Shown here: piece after piece, positions 53,379 to 61,513 of the stretch
Layout: each line of letters opens with the position of its first letter
Numbering within the stretch: the stretch's first letter is position 1
Assembly (NCBI GenBank): GCA_038238915.1
Contig: JBBSFH010000009.1
Location: 65,084 to 129,083 of the forward strand
Direction of reading: 5' to 3'
DNA length: 64,000 nucleotides
Origin: JAVVHE01 sp038238915
GTDB taxonomy: Bacteria > Pseudomonadota > Alphaproteobacteria > Sphingomonadales > Sphingomonadaceae
Program-made: the position numbers and the translations under genes
Notes under the pieces: generated by a model
Databases searched by the model: none
Told to the model about the DNA's origin: nothing
The model's input: the letters and a program-made list of their open reading frames with translations, nothing else

Positions 53379-54241
53379 TGACGCTTGAAACCCTCTCCAC
53401 CCACCGCGCCTTCGGCGGCACGCAGACCTTCCACCAGCACACGTCCTCCGCCACGGGCACGCGGATGCGCTTGGGCGTGTTCTCCCCGCCACAGGCTTCG
53501 CACGGGCCGGTGCCAATCCTCTGGTTCCTTGCGGGGCTCACCTGCACCGAGGAAAATTTCCCGGTGAAGGCGGGTGCTCAGCGCGCCGCTGCCGATCTTG
53601 GCCTGATGCTGATCTCGCCCGACACCTCGCCACGCGGCGAGGGCGTTCCCGATGATCCCGAGGGTGCCTTCGATTTCGGCCTCGCCGCCAGCTTCTATCT
53701 CGATGCGACACAGACCCCATGGTCCGCGCACTACCGGATGGAAAGCTGGCTTACGCACGAGCTTCCGGCGTTGATCGCAGCCGAGTTTCCTCACGCCGAT
53801 ATGGAGCGCCAGGCGATCTGCGGACATTCGATGGGAGGCCACGGCGCGCTCACGCTCGCGCTCAGGCACCCCAATCGCTACCGCTCGGTCAGCGCCTTCG
53901 CGCCGATCTGCGCTCCGTCACAGGTTCCTTGGGGGGAGAAAGCGTTCTCGGCGTATCTCGGCGAGGATCGCGCGCGCTGGCGCGAGCACGATGCGGTGGC
54001 GCTGATCGAGGATGGGGCCCGCGTGGCCGAACTGCTGGTCGAACAGGGCACCGCCGATCCTTGGCTCGCAACCCAGCTCAGGCCCGAACTGCTCGGGGCC
54101 GCGTGCGCTGCCGCCGCGATCCCTCTCACGCTTAACCTGCGCGAGGGCTATGATCACGGCTATTTCTTCGTGCAATCCTTCATCGATCAGCATCTCGCGT
54201 GGCATCGGGAGCGGTTGCGCCTGCCTTTGGCGAGCCCGTGA
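53378..54241 (+). CDS. fghA: S-formylglutathione hydrolase
   Basis: FghA hydrolyses S-formylglutathione to formate and glutathione, completing formaldehyde detoxification. The 287-residue alpha/beta hydrolase has the N-terminal FGGTQTFHQHTSSATGTRMR, the oxyanion-region FLAGLTCTEENF, the nucleophile elbow AICGHSMGGHGALTLAL and the C-terminal His in REGYDHGYFFVQSFIDQHL. The length is slightly over the usual 280 or so. Its last 62 bases overlap the DUF2061 gene on the opposite strand. Confidence 0.95.
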   Translation: MTLETLSTHRAFGGTQTFHQHTSSATGTRMRLGVFSPPQASHGPVPILWFLAGLTCTEENFPVKAGAQRAAADLGLMLISPDTSPRGEGVPDDPEGAFDFGLAASFYLDATQTPWSAHYRMESWLTHELPALIAAEFPHADMERQAICGHSMGGHGALTLALRHPNRYRSVSAFAPICAPSQVPWGEKAFSAYLGEDRARWREHDAVALIEDGARVAELLVEQGTADPWLATQLRPELLGAACAAAAIPLTLNLREGYDHGYFFVQSFIDQHLAWHRERLRLPLASP

Positions 54242-54458
54242 GGAAGCCCCAGCTGATCTGCGCCCACACCCGCTCGTGGACGAAATAGAGCAGGATTTTC
54301 GTGATGACCTCGGTCCCGGCAATCTTCCCGGCGATATGACTATCACCGTGCGTGAAGATCAGTCCGAGCACGAAGGTATCGATGCTCCCGAGCGTCCGCC
54401 AGCTCACCGCCTTTATCAGCGAACGGGCATTGGCTTCCTTGCCCTTGAACAGAAACAT
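54180..54458 (-). CDS. DUF2061 membrane protein
   Basis: A 92-residue protein with the DUF2061 pattern: NARSLIKAVSWRTLGSIDTF at the N-terminus, a first membrane helix (FVLGLIFTHGDSHIAGKIAG) and a second region EVITKILLYFVHERVWAQIS with the conserved HERVW. The function of the family is unknown. GAGGAA stands nine bases upstream of the ATG. Its 3' end is antisense to the end of fghA, so its last 20 or so residues, which are not conserved, come from the overlap. Confidence 0.85.
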   Translation of the reverse strand: MFLFKGKEANARSLIKAVSWRTLGSIDTFVLGLIFTHGDSHIAGKIAGTEVITKILLYFVHERVWAQISWGFLTGSPKAGATAPDATRDADR

Positions 54459-54547
54459 TCGGCTCGTTCCTCACCATTGCTCGGCGCTAATGCGTTGAAG
54501 TGGCAACGCGCGCAATCCGGCGGACGCACCGATCGTGACCTGACCGC

Positions 54548-54721
54548 GTGACCGTCGTACAGCGATGCCGGGCGTGCGGTATCTGCGGCAGAGGATCGCC
54601 AACCCGCCCGCGGCATCTGTACCTCGAAGCAGACCGCGTAGCTATCGCGGACGAACTCGCGCGCTGGACACCGACGTTGGAGCCGAGGGTGCCTGACTCC
54701 GAAAACGGATATCTGGATTGA
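54548..54721 (+). CDS. Possible small protein with a CxxCxxC motif (uncertain)
   Basis: A 57-codon frame starting at GTG fills most of the 318-base gap between the DUF2061 and NhaP genes. The product has three closely spaced cysteines (CRACGICGRGSPTRP), then HLYLEADRVAIADELARWTP and a tail PRVPDSENGYLD. The composition is more protein-like than a random frame and the gap is otherwise unexplained, but no ribosome-binding site or family match is evident. It may be a metal-binding microprotein, a gene remnant or chance. Nothing else was recognised in the gap. Confidence 0.28.
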   Translation: MTVVQRCRACGICGRGSPTRPRHLYLEADRVAIADELARWTPTLEPRVPDSENGYLD

Positions 54722-54776
54722 TCACCCCTCAACTCCGCAGCGCCAGGCCCGCACGACATCCGGACGGACACTGACT

Positions 54777-55994
54777 TCAGCTCGTGGTAGGCGGAAGCGG
54801 ATCGGGCTCGGCGCGCTCGATCAGGCCGAGCGCTCGCAGCATCAGCGGCATTGTCAGCCCCTGGACGAAGATCGAAATCGCCACGACGGCAAACGCGGTC
54901 AGGACGATCGCATCGCGCTGCGGCAGGTCTGCGGGCAATCCAAGCGCGAGCGCAAGTGCGAGCGCGCCGCGCAGCCCGCCCCACACCAGAATATGCTGGT
55001 GGCGAGGATCGACTCTCAGCGCCGATCCGCCGAACAGCGCGCTCAAGGGATAGATCGCCACCGCGCGCGCGACGAGGATGATCAGCGATGCAACGAGCGC
55101 AGGCTTCCAGATCGCAATCAGCGGCAATCCCGCGCCGCTTCCGCCGATCAGGACGAAAATCAGCGAATTGGCGAGAAATGCGGCATATTCCCAGAAGGCC
55201 AACACCCCGAGGCGGTTCGCCTCGGCGATCGCGCCTCTCGGGCCGAGATTGCCGACGACGAGACCGGCCGTGAGCGAGGCGAGTACGCCTGACAGATGGA
55301 AATGCTCGGCAAGCAGAAAGCTGCCGTATGCGGCAAGCGTGGTCAGCGTGATCTCGACGAGCTTGTTGGTGGTACCCCCCGCCACCAGCAGCAGGCCGCC
55401 CGCGACGATCCCGCCCGCCGCAATCCCACCCGCGACCGAGCGCGCGATTTCAGTGCCGATACCGGGCGCGGTCAGCGCCTCGCCCGAGGCGAACTGGAGC
55501 GCGACCGCAAACAACACTGCGGCAACGCCATCGTTGAGCAGACTTTCGGACTCGACAAGCAGATGTAGGCGGTCGCCAACCCTGGTTTCCTTGAACAGCG
55601 CGATCACCGAGACCGGATCGGTGGCCGCGATCAGCGAGCCGAAGAGCGCCGCTCCCGCCCAGCTCCAGCCGATAATGAAATGCATGCCGGTCGCGACGAC
55701 GCCTGCCGATAGGCCGACGCCGACAAAGGCGAGCGTCAACACCACGGGCAGATCGCGCCGGAGCGCGGGCCAGCGAATGTTGAGCGCGGCTTCGAACACC
55801 AGCGGCGGCAGGAAGACAAGGAACACGACGTCCTTGGACAGCGGGAAATCGACGCTGATCGGCGCAGCCGCGAGCGCCACTCCCGCCGCGACTAGGCCGA
55901 CGCTGTAGGGGACGTGGAGCTTGTCCGACGCGATCGCCGTCAGCATCGCCACAAAGAGCAGTAGGCCGAGCGTGGAGATGTTGGCTTCGAGCAT
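54777..55994 (-). CDS. Sodium/proton antiporter, NhaP/CPA1 family
   Basis: A 405-residue protein with about twelve hydrophobic helices that should exchange Na+ or K+ for H+ across the inner membrane. Family marks are VFLPPLVFEAALNIRWPAL, SLIAATDPVSVIALFKE, LVESESLLNDGVAAVLFAVA with the ion-binding Asn-Asp, and LVWGGLRGALALALALGLP. The ATG at 55994 (MLEANIST) precedes the first helix; the frame reaches 11 codons further. A degenerate MscS-channel fragment lies upstream on the same strand. No RCK-type regulatory domain is attached. Confidence 0.9.
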   Translation of the reverse strand: MLEANISTLGLLLFVAMLTAIASDKLHVPYSVGLVAAGVALAAAPISVDFPLSKDVVFLVFLPPLVFEAALNIRWPALRRDLPVVLTLAFVGVGLSAGVVATGMHFIIGWSWAGAALFGSLIAATDPVSVIALFKETRVGDRLHLLVESESLLNDGVAAVLFAVALQFASGEALTAPGIGTEIARSVAGGIAAGGIVAGGLLLVAGGTTNKLVEITLTTLAAYGSFLLAEHFHLSGVLASLTAGLVVGNLGPRGAIAEANRLGVLAFWEYAAFLANSLIFVLIGGSGAGLPLIAIWKPALVASLIILVARAVAIYPLSALFGGSALRVDPRHQHILVWGGLRGALALALALGLPADLPQRDAIVLTAFAVVAISIFVQGLTMPLMLRALGLIERAEPDPLPPTTS

Positions 55995-56107
55995 GGTCGG
56001 GTTTTCGCCGACTGGGCCGCCCGCCACAACATGAAATCGTTATCCAGCGTGCGCTTTGCGCCTTTGCTGCCCGGCGGTTCGGCTGGGCCTGCGCCAGCAA
56101 GGGCGCG

Positions 56108-56338
56108 AGCGTTGGGGATGACGATGCGGCGCGCGTCGTAGGTGCGGATGACCGTGGCGCGCGAGGAGATGTTCGTGTAGCGCCATCGCCGCATAGGACG
56201 CGCACGTGAACCCGGCCGCGACTACGCCCCCAGCACCGCCACCGCGACGACGATCGCGGTGCTTCGCGCGTCCACCGAACGACACCAGAGCCCAGTACGG
56301 GTGCGACGGAGGCGCTCGATCGTCTCGGGGCTCAGCGC
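56108..56338 (-). pseudogene. Decayed mechanosensitive (MscS-type) channel fragment
   Basis: Read on the reverse strand, one frame gives a helix-like STAIVVAVAVLGA, then a TAG stop, then RRWRYTNISSRATVIRTYDA followed by RRIVIPNA. The second part is a near-perfect MscS beta-domain signature (R-A-T-V-x-R-T-x-D...V-I-P-N). The pore helix and vestibule that should lie between the two parts are missing. After IPNA the frame loses all similarity and runs into the NhaP promoter region. It is a remnant of a larger channel gene. The remainder of the 458-base gap (55995-56452) shows no gene. Confidence 0.65.
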
Positions 56339-56452
56339 GGGGCGCTACATGGGGCGTGCTATCCGCGACAACATGCGAGCACGCAAACGGTCGTTGACTG
56401 GCCTTCCACGGCGAGTCCGATAAAACGTCCGGTGTCGGGAGCGCTGCCAAAA

Positions 56453-57976
56453 ATGGATGAAATGACCACCGAATCGAAACCAGTCATTTTTCGACCTTTT
56501 GGCGCGCTCGTCGCGCGGCTCGCGCGCGGCGTGGATCACGAACCAGTATACAAGCATCTCGTCGAACAGGGCTCGGTGTCGGGCCGGTATATCCTCTTGA
56601 CCTTCCTCTCCGCCGCGATCGCCATTCTCGGCCTGCTTCTGTCCTCGCCCGCAGTCATCATCGGCGCGATGCTCGTCTCGCCGCTGATGGGGCCGATCAT
56701 CCTCCTGGGCCTGAGCTTCTGGCGCGTGGACTGGGGCTCGACGCGGCGGGCGGTGGCGAGCTTGCTCGTCGGCTTCGCGGTCGCCTTCGCGGTCGCAGCG
56801 CTGCTCACCTGGATATCGCCGCTAAAGGAGCCGACGTCCGAGATACTGGCGAGGACGCGGCCCAACCTGCTTGACCTGCTGATTGCGGTGTTCTCGGGCG
56901 TGGCGGGCGCTTACGCGGTCGTGCGCGGGCGCGGCGAGACCGTGATCGGGGTCGCGATCGCGACCGCGTTGATGCCGCCGGTGGCGGCGGTCGGCTTCGG
57001 CGTCGGCATCGGCGACTGGCGCATCGCGGGTGGCGCGCTGCTGTTGTTCATGACCAACCTGATTGCAATCGCGCTCGCCGCGGCCGCGGTGGCCGCGCTG
57101 TTCGGCTTTCACCGCCCGGAAGGGCGGGGTTGGGTCGGGCACGTAGCGGTGCTCGCGATCTTGGCCGGACTGTGCGTCCCGCTCACCCTGTCGCTGCAGA
57201 CGATCGTGCGCGAAAGCCGCGCGACGGTGCTGACGCACGAGCGGGTGAAGGAGATCTTTGGCCCGAAGGCTCGCTTGAGCGGGCTCACGGTGCGCGAAGA
57301 GGAAGGACGAACAAGCATCGGTGGCCTCGTCGCGACGCCCAGGTTCGTTCGCACCGCGAACGGCGATCTCACACGGTGGCTGGCAGAAGCGCTCGGTCAG
57401 CCTGTCGATGTCGCGCTGGATCAGATCGTGCTCGCACATCCCGAGCGGTTGACGCAGCCCGTGGCGGCCCCGACGCCCAATTCCACGCGCGCAGCCCCGG
57501 ACCCTGCACAGCAGACCGTGCAGTCTCTGCGCGATGCGGTCCCGTTTGCAACGCGCACGATTGCCTACGACCCCACGAGCGGGGCGAGCGTCGTGATGCT
57601 TGCGGCGCAGGACGGCCTCGACCTTCACGCAGCGCGCGTGCTCGAGGCGCGACTGCGAGAGCGTGACGGGTTGTCGGAAGTAACGGTGGTCCCGCCGGTG
57701 AGGTCGCTACCCCCCGCCCCGCTGACGATCGTGAACAAGGCACCCGTGTTCGGAACAGAACTCGATGATGCCACATGGGCCCTCGAGCGCTGGCAGGCGG
57801 TGCGGGTCCGGGCGTCTCTGTGCCACGCCCCAAGGGCAATACGCGGGCCGGTCAGCGCTCTGCTCACCGACCGTTTGAAGAACATGATTGCGGTGCTGGA
57901 AATGCCTAGCCGCTCGGCGTGCCGCGCACTGGGCGCGGCCGCGACCGCGCCCGCGCTCGTCCTCACGGCCGGCTGA
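56453..57976 (+). CDS. DUF389 membrane protein
   Basis: A protein of about 507 residues. The N-terminal half has several membrane helices with the DUF389 pattern: SGRYILLTFLSAAIAILGLL, SPAVIIGAMLVSPLMGPIIL, and GVAIATALMPPVAAVGFGVG. The C-terminal half is soluble and looks like repeated small alpha/beta units (LTHERVKEIFGPKARLSGLT, TIAYDPTSGASVVMLAAQ). The function of the family is unknown. The ATG at 56453 has GGGAG eleven bases upstream; a GTG at 56432 and an ATG at 56462 are alternatives. The final 50 residues are poorly conserved. Confidence 0.82.
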   Translation: MDEMTTESKPVIFRPFGALVARLARGVDHEPVYKHLVEQGSVSGRYILLTFLSAAIAILGLLLSSPAVIIGAMLVSPLMGPIILLGLSFWRVDWGSTRRAVASLLVGFAVAFAVAALLTWISPLKEPTSEILARTRPNLLDLLIAVFSGVAGAYAVVRGRGETVIGVAIATALMPPVAAVGFGVGIGDWRIAGGALLLFMTNLIAIALAAAAVAALFGFHRPEGRGWVGHVAVLAILAGLCVPLTLSLQTIVRESRATVLTHERVKEIFGPKARLSGLTVREEEGRTSIGGLVATPRFVRTANGDLTRWLAEALGQPVDVALDQIVLAHPERLTQPVAAPTPNSTRAAPDPAQQTVQSLRDAVPFATRTIAYDPTSGASVVMLAAQDGLDLHAARVLEARLRERDGLSEVTVVPPVRSLPPAPLTIVNKAPVFGTELDDATWALERWQAVRVRASLCHAPRAIRGPVSALLTDRLKNMIAVLEMPSRSACRALGAAATAPALVLTAG

Positions 57977-57984
57977 GCCTCCGC

Positions 57985-58872
57985 ATGTCCCATCCAGCCT
58001 TAGCCTCGATCAGCTCGTATCGCCTCACCGCGACCGTCTCGTCGCTCGGTGCCGAACTGCGCAGCCTTGCCGACGCGCAGGGGCACCAGTTGCAGTGGGA
58101 CGGGGATCCCGCGGTCTGGAGCGGACGCGCGCCGATCCTGTTTCCGGTGATCGGGATGCTCCAGGGAGGCTGCTACCGGCTGGGTGAGCGGCATTACCCG
58201 ATGCCCAAGCACGGCTTTGCGCGGCACTCGACGTTCGAGGTCGTCGAGCACGCACCGCACGCCATCACGCTGCGGCTCGCGGCAAGCGATACAACCCGCG
58301 CCATCTACCCGTTCGAGTTCCAGCTCGACATCGCCTTCACGCTCGCCGCCGGCACGCTCGGCGTGAAGGCGACGATCGCCAACCGAGGCGACATATCCAT
58401 GCCCGCGAGCTTCGGCTTCCATCCAGCGCTGCGCTGGCCGCTGCCGTTCGGCCAGCCGCGCGCCCAACACACCATCCGCTTCGCCGAGCCCGAGCCTGCG
58501 CCGGTCCGGCGCATCGACCCGGGCGGCTTCCTCACGCCCGAGCTGCACCCGACTCCGGTGGTCGGCGACACGCTGGCGCTCCGCGACGATCTGTTCATCG
58601 ACGACGCGCTGATCTTCGATCGCCTGTCCAGCCGCCGCGTCACCTATGGCGCAGCAGCCGGGCCCCGGATCGAGGTGTGCTTCGAGGATTTCCCGACGCT
58701 GGGCGTCTGGACCAAGCCCGGCGCAGGCTTCATCTGTATCGAGCCCTGGCAGGGCTTCTCCGATTCGGTCGGCTTCAGCGGCGACATCCGCGACAAGCCC
58801 GGCATCGCATTGATCGACCCCGGTGCGAGCCTGCGTCTGGGCATGAGCATCGCGCTGCTGCCGGGGGAATGA
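57985..58872 (+). CDS. Aldose 1-epimerase family protein
   Basis: A 295-residue beta-sandwich protein of the galactose mutarotase/YeaD-like superfamily. TATVSSLGAELRSLADAQGH and QWDGDPAVWSGRAPILFPVI form the start, with HYPMPKHGFARHSTFEVVEH carrying a conserved His, ASFGFHPALRWPLPFG the second, and CIEPWQGFSDSVGF the conserved Glu. It should interconvert sugar anomers, possibly of a phosphorylated hexose. It begins eight bases after the DUF389 stop. A weak hairpin follows its stop. Confidence 0.88.
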   Translation: MSHPALASISSYRLTATVSSLGAELRSLADAQGHQLQWDGDPAVWSGRAPILFPVIGMLQGGCYRLGERHYPMPKHGFARHSTFEVVEHAPHAITLRLAASDTTRAIYPFEFQLDIAFTLAAGTLGVKATIANRGDISMPASFGFHPALRWPLPFGQPRAQHTIRFAEPEPAPVRRIDPGGFLTPELHPTPVVGDTLALRDDLFIDDALIFDRLSSRRVTYGAAAGPRIEVCFEDFPTLGVWTKPGAGFICIEPWQGFSDSVGFSGDIRDKPGIALIDPGASLRLGMSIALLPGE

Positions 58873-58898
58873 CGGGTGTCAGCGTCTTCGTAGAACAG

Positions 58899-58921
58899 CC
58901 GCCAATCGCGATCGGCGGTTT
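58899..58921 (+). terminator. Possible terminator after the epimerase gene
   Basis: CCGCCAATCG pairs with CGATCGGCGG (one mismatch) with only the central bases as loop, followed by TTT. The short T-run makes termination efficiency doubtful. Confidence 0.4.
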
Positions 58922-59015
58922 GCCCGACGGTCGCCTCTCTGGTGTTGACTTTGGCCCCGAATACCGGGTTTTCGCCAGCTATTCTTTCGAAAATTTACGC
59001 ATCATGCTCGCGGGG

Positions 59016-59091
59016 TGGTGGAGCCGAGGGGGATCGAACCCCTGACCTCTGCAGTGCGATTGCAGCGCTCTCCCAGCTGAGCTACGGCCCC
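59016..59091 (-). tRNA. tRNA-Ala (anticodon CGC)
   Basis: The reverse strand gives a complete cloverleaf with encoded CCA. The acceptor stem GGGGCCG pairs with CGGCTCC and includes the G3-U70 pair that defines alanine identity. The D arm is GCTCAGCTGGGAGAGC, the anticodon stem is CTGCA/TGCAG with loop ATCGCAC (anticodon CGC), and the T arm is CAGGGG-TTCGATC-CCCCT. The anticodon reads GCG codons, which are frequent in this GC-rich sequence. Confidence 0.96.
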
Positions 59092-59145
59092 ATTTTCGAC
59101 GGGAGCGGCGGTATAAGCCGCCGTCCCCCAGCTTGCAACCGCCGC

Positions 59146-59988
59146 TTAAGCGGCTTGCGCCATCGCAGGCAGGATGACCCGATCGCCCGGGATGAGCGCG
59201 CCGGGCGCGATATCGGGCAGGCGATCGAGTTCGGCGCACAGCGACACGAAGTCGGTCTCGAGCGTGCGGGCGAGGATGTCGGAGAAACTATCGAGCACCA
59301 CGTACAGTGGCTGGATGTCGTTGGTGATATAGTCCGTGCGCAGAACGCGGGGCAGATCGAAGGCGATTCGATGCGGCACGTGCGATTCGAGCGCGTGCAC
59401 GCTTTCGCCGTGGCTGGACACGATGCCCGCGCCGTAGAGCTTGAGATCGCCATGTTCGCGCACCAGTCCGAACTCGATCGTATGCCAGTATAGCCGCGCC
59501 ATCCGGCCAACCAGCGCGGGCTGGGCGCATGCGCGCTCGCCATAGGCCTGCAGGTAGGCGGCGAAGACCGGATCGGCCAGCAGCGGGACATGGCCGAACA
59601 CATCGTGAAAAATGTCCGGCTCCTCCAGATAGTCGAGCTGATCGCGCCGCCGGATGAAGCGCCCCGCGACGAAGCGCTTGTTCGCCAGATGTTCGAAGAA
59701 GATCGCCTCGGGAACGAGGCCGGGAACACAGACCACCTCCCAGCCGGTGGCAGCACCGAGATGCGCGGACAGGCGCGCGAAATCGGGGATGCCGCCGCCC
59801 TCGGCACGCAGAATGTCGATCCCCGCAAGGTAGGGCGCGGCGGCGCGGCCGCGCAGCTGCTTTTCCTGGCGCGCGAACAGCAGATCCCAAACCGCATGCT
59901 CTTCGGCGGTATAGTCCGCCCAGCGCTGCGGAATCGTCCAGTCGGCTGCGGCGCCAGGTGGTGGTGAGCCGAGGATCGGGGCGGACAT
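59146..59988 (-). CDS. phhA: Phenylalanine 4-monooxygenase
   Basis: PhhA hydroxylates phenylalanine to tyrosine using tetrahydrobiopterin, O2 and Fe(II). The 280-residue protein has the iron-binding facial triad: two His in EPDIFHDVFGHVPLL and Glu in RLYWHTIEFGLVREHG. RFIRRRDQLDYLEEPDIFHD and YGAGIVSSHGESVHAL are also typical. The ATG at 59988 is chosen because the longer frame adds about 50 residues without family features. A pterin recycling enzyme (phhB) is not adjacent. The gene lies just downstream of tRNA-Ala in the other direction of reading. Confidence 0.95.
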   Translation of the reverse strand: MSAPILGSPPPGAAADWTIPQRWADYTAEEHAVWDLLFARQEKQLRGRAAAPYLAGIDILRAEGGGIPDFARLSAHLGAATGWEVVCVPGLVPEAIFFEHLANKRFVAGRFIRRRDQLDYLEEPDIFHDVFGHVPLLADPVFAAYLQAYGERACAQPALVGRMARLYWHTIEFGLVREHGDLKLYGAGIVSSHGESVHALESHVPHRIAFDLPRVLRTDYITNDIQPLYVVLDSFSDILARTLETDFVSLCAELDRLPDIAPGALIPGDRVILPAMAQAA

Positions 59989-60079
59989 GCGGGTCTCCGG
60001 GAACGGGGCGGCTTCATGACGAGTTAAAGCACGCGGGACGAGCCTTGGGGCTACCCTAAATGCTTGAGTGGAGTCACCT

Positions 60080-60574
60080 ATGAAATTGTTCCCGGGACGT
60101 CGCGCCGCGCTCTCCTTTGCGTTGCTGGCATCGGTTTCGGCTTGCGCCACGACCGATCAATATGGCTACCAACAGCCTGCGGGCGACAAGGAGGTGGGCG
60201 GCACGGTGGCGGGCGCGATTGCGGGGGGTGCGGCGGGTGCGCTGCTCGATCGCGGCTCGGGCTCGTCGATCGCCATCGGCGCGCTGTTGGGTGGGATTGT
60301 CGGCAATCGTGTGGGTGCGAGCGCGGACGAGCGCGACCGGCGCATGTGGGCCGAGGCCGAATATCGCTCGTTCGATTCGGGTGCGCCCTCCGATTGGCGC
60401 AATCCCGATACCGGCAGTTATGGCCGCGTGCTGCCGCGCGACGCGTATGACCGGGACGGCGAAACATGTCGTCAGTATGAGAGCGAAGTCACGATCCGCG
60501 GCCGCCGCGAGGTGCTGACCGGGCTTGCCTGCCGCGACCGCGACGGTCGCTGGCGCGAGGTGCCGAGCGGTTAG
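60080..60574 (+). CDS. Glycine-zipper 2TM outer-membrane lipoprotein-like protein
   Basis: A 164-residue exported protein. The signal peptide ends in a lipobox-like SVSAC, so it is probably lipidated. A glycine-zipper segment follows (GGTVAGAIAGGAAGALLDRG, then IAIGALLGGIVGNRVGASA), as in SlyB/Pal-type envelope proteins. The C-terminal half is polar with two conserved-looking Cys (GETCRQYESEV and GLACRDRDGRW). The ATG at 60080 has GGAG six bases upstream. Function is not established; it may stabilise the envelope. Confidence 0.85.
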   Translation: MKLFPGRRAALSFALLASVSACATTDQYGYQQPAGDKEVGGTVAGAIAGGAAGALLDRGSGSSIAIGALLGGIVGNRVGASADERDRRMWAEAEYRSFDSGAPSDWRNPDTGSYGRVLPRDAYDRDGETCRQYESEVTIRGRREVLTGLACRDRDGRWREVPSG

Positions 60575-60987
60575 GATCGTCGCGGGATGACGAACGCGGC
60601 CGAGGGACGCACAAGCCCGATGCGCTCGTAGAAGCCGACTGCGGCGGGGGCGGCGATGAGGTTGAGCGTCGTATCCGGTCCCGCTGCGGCGTGCATGAAA
60701 GCGATGAGTGCGCGCCCGATCCCGGCACCCCCGTGGACGGGATCGACCGCGAGATCGGCCAAGTAGCAGTGCCAGGCAAAATCGGTGAGCGCGCGTGCAA
60801 TACCGACGAGCTTTCCATCGACGCGCGCGGTGGCGATCAGGCTGGTCTTGCGGAGCATCGCGGCGTCGCGCACCGCATCGGCGGCCGGTCTGCGCTCGGC
60901 GAGGCCTGATGCGCGCATCACCAACCAGAATTCCTCCACCGCAAGATCGGGCTCCAGCGCGTAGGCCACCGGATCAGATGAAGGCAT
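60571..60987 (-). CDS. GNAT-family N-acetyltransferase
   Basis: A 138-residue acetyltransferase with the GNAT core: DGKLVGIARALTDFAWHCYL, the acetyl-CoA-binding LADLAVDPVHGGAGIGRALI with the Q/RxxGxG/A-type loop, and NLIAAPAAVGFYERIGL near the end. The substrate is unknown. The start (MPSSDPVAY) overlaps the ThiE-like stop by 14 nt, and the 3' end overlaps the convergent glycine-zipper gene by 4 nt. Confidence 0.88.
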   Translation of the reverse strand: MPSSDPVAYALEPDLAVEEFWLVMRASGLAERRPAADAVRDAAMLRKTSLIATARVDGKLVGIARALTDFAWHCYLADLAVDPVHGGAGIGRALIAFMHAAAGPDTTLNLIAAPAAVGFYERIGLVRPSAAFVIPRRS

Positions 60988-61513
60988 CGATCGCTCCCCA
61001 GGCCCTTGCGCCGAGTGTGCGCAGTCCGCGCCAGCGTTGAGCGGTGACACCGCCCAAAGCCGCGACCGGTGTCCGCGCCGTGCGCGCAAGCAAGCCGAAA
61101 CCTACCCTGCCGAGCGCACGCGCGCCAGCGTGCGTGCGTGTCGGGAAGACGGGGGACAGGAACACAAGCCCCGCGCCCGCTCGCTCGGCGGCGCGCAGTT
61201 CGCTGCGATCATGCGCGGTGGCGGTCCGCAACCAGGGTACTCGGCAGGTCGGACGCGCGGGGACGCTCTGGTGCATCCCCTGAGCGCGCAGCAGGCGGGC
61301 AAGGCGGGGATCGTCCGCGACCAGCAGCACCAACCCGCGCAGCCGTGCCACCGCTGCCACGCGCGCGCCAAGCGCGGCACGATCCGGCGCGGCGTGGTGA
61401 CGCAAGACCACCCCCGCCCCGCGCGGCAGCCGATCGAGCGCCCGCCACAGGTTTTCGCCCATACGCTCGTCGGTGAACAGCCAGACGCGGGGATAGCGCC
61501 GTGCTCGCCTCAA
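60974..61513 (-). CDS. Thiamine-phosphate synthase-like (ThiE-like) protein
   Basis: A TIM-barrel protein of about 179 residues related to ThiE/TenI. PRVWLFTDERMGENLWRALD opens the fold, GVVLRHHAAPDRAALGARVA and LRGLVLLVADDPRLARLLRA follow, and SPVFPTRTHAGARALGRVGF with TPVAALGGVTAQRW carries the phosphate-binding loops. True thiamine synthesis is uncertain, since the shortened family found in sphingomonads lacks some ThiE pyrophosphate residues. The start is the TTG at 61513, overlapping the YqgE stop as TTGA. It is followed by the GNAT gene. Confidence 0.78.
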   Translation of the reverse strand: MRRARRYPRVWLFTDERMGENLWRALDRLPRGAGVVLRHHAAPDRAALGARVAAVARLRGLVLLVADDPRLARLLRAQGMHQSVPARPTCRVPWLRTATAHDRSELRAAERAGAGLVFLSPVFPTRTHAGARALGRVGFGLLARTARTPVAALGGVTAQRWRGLRTLGARAWGAIDAFI

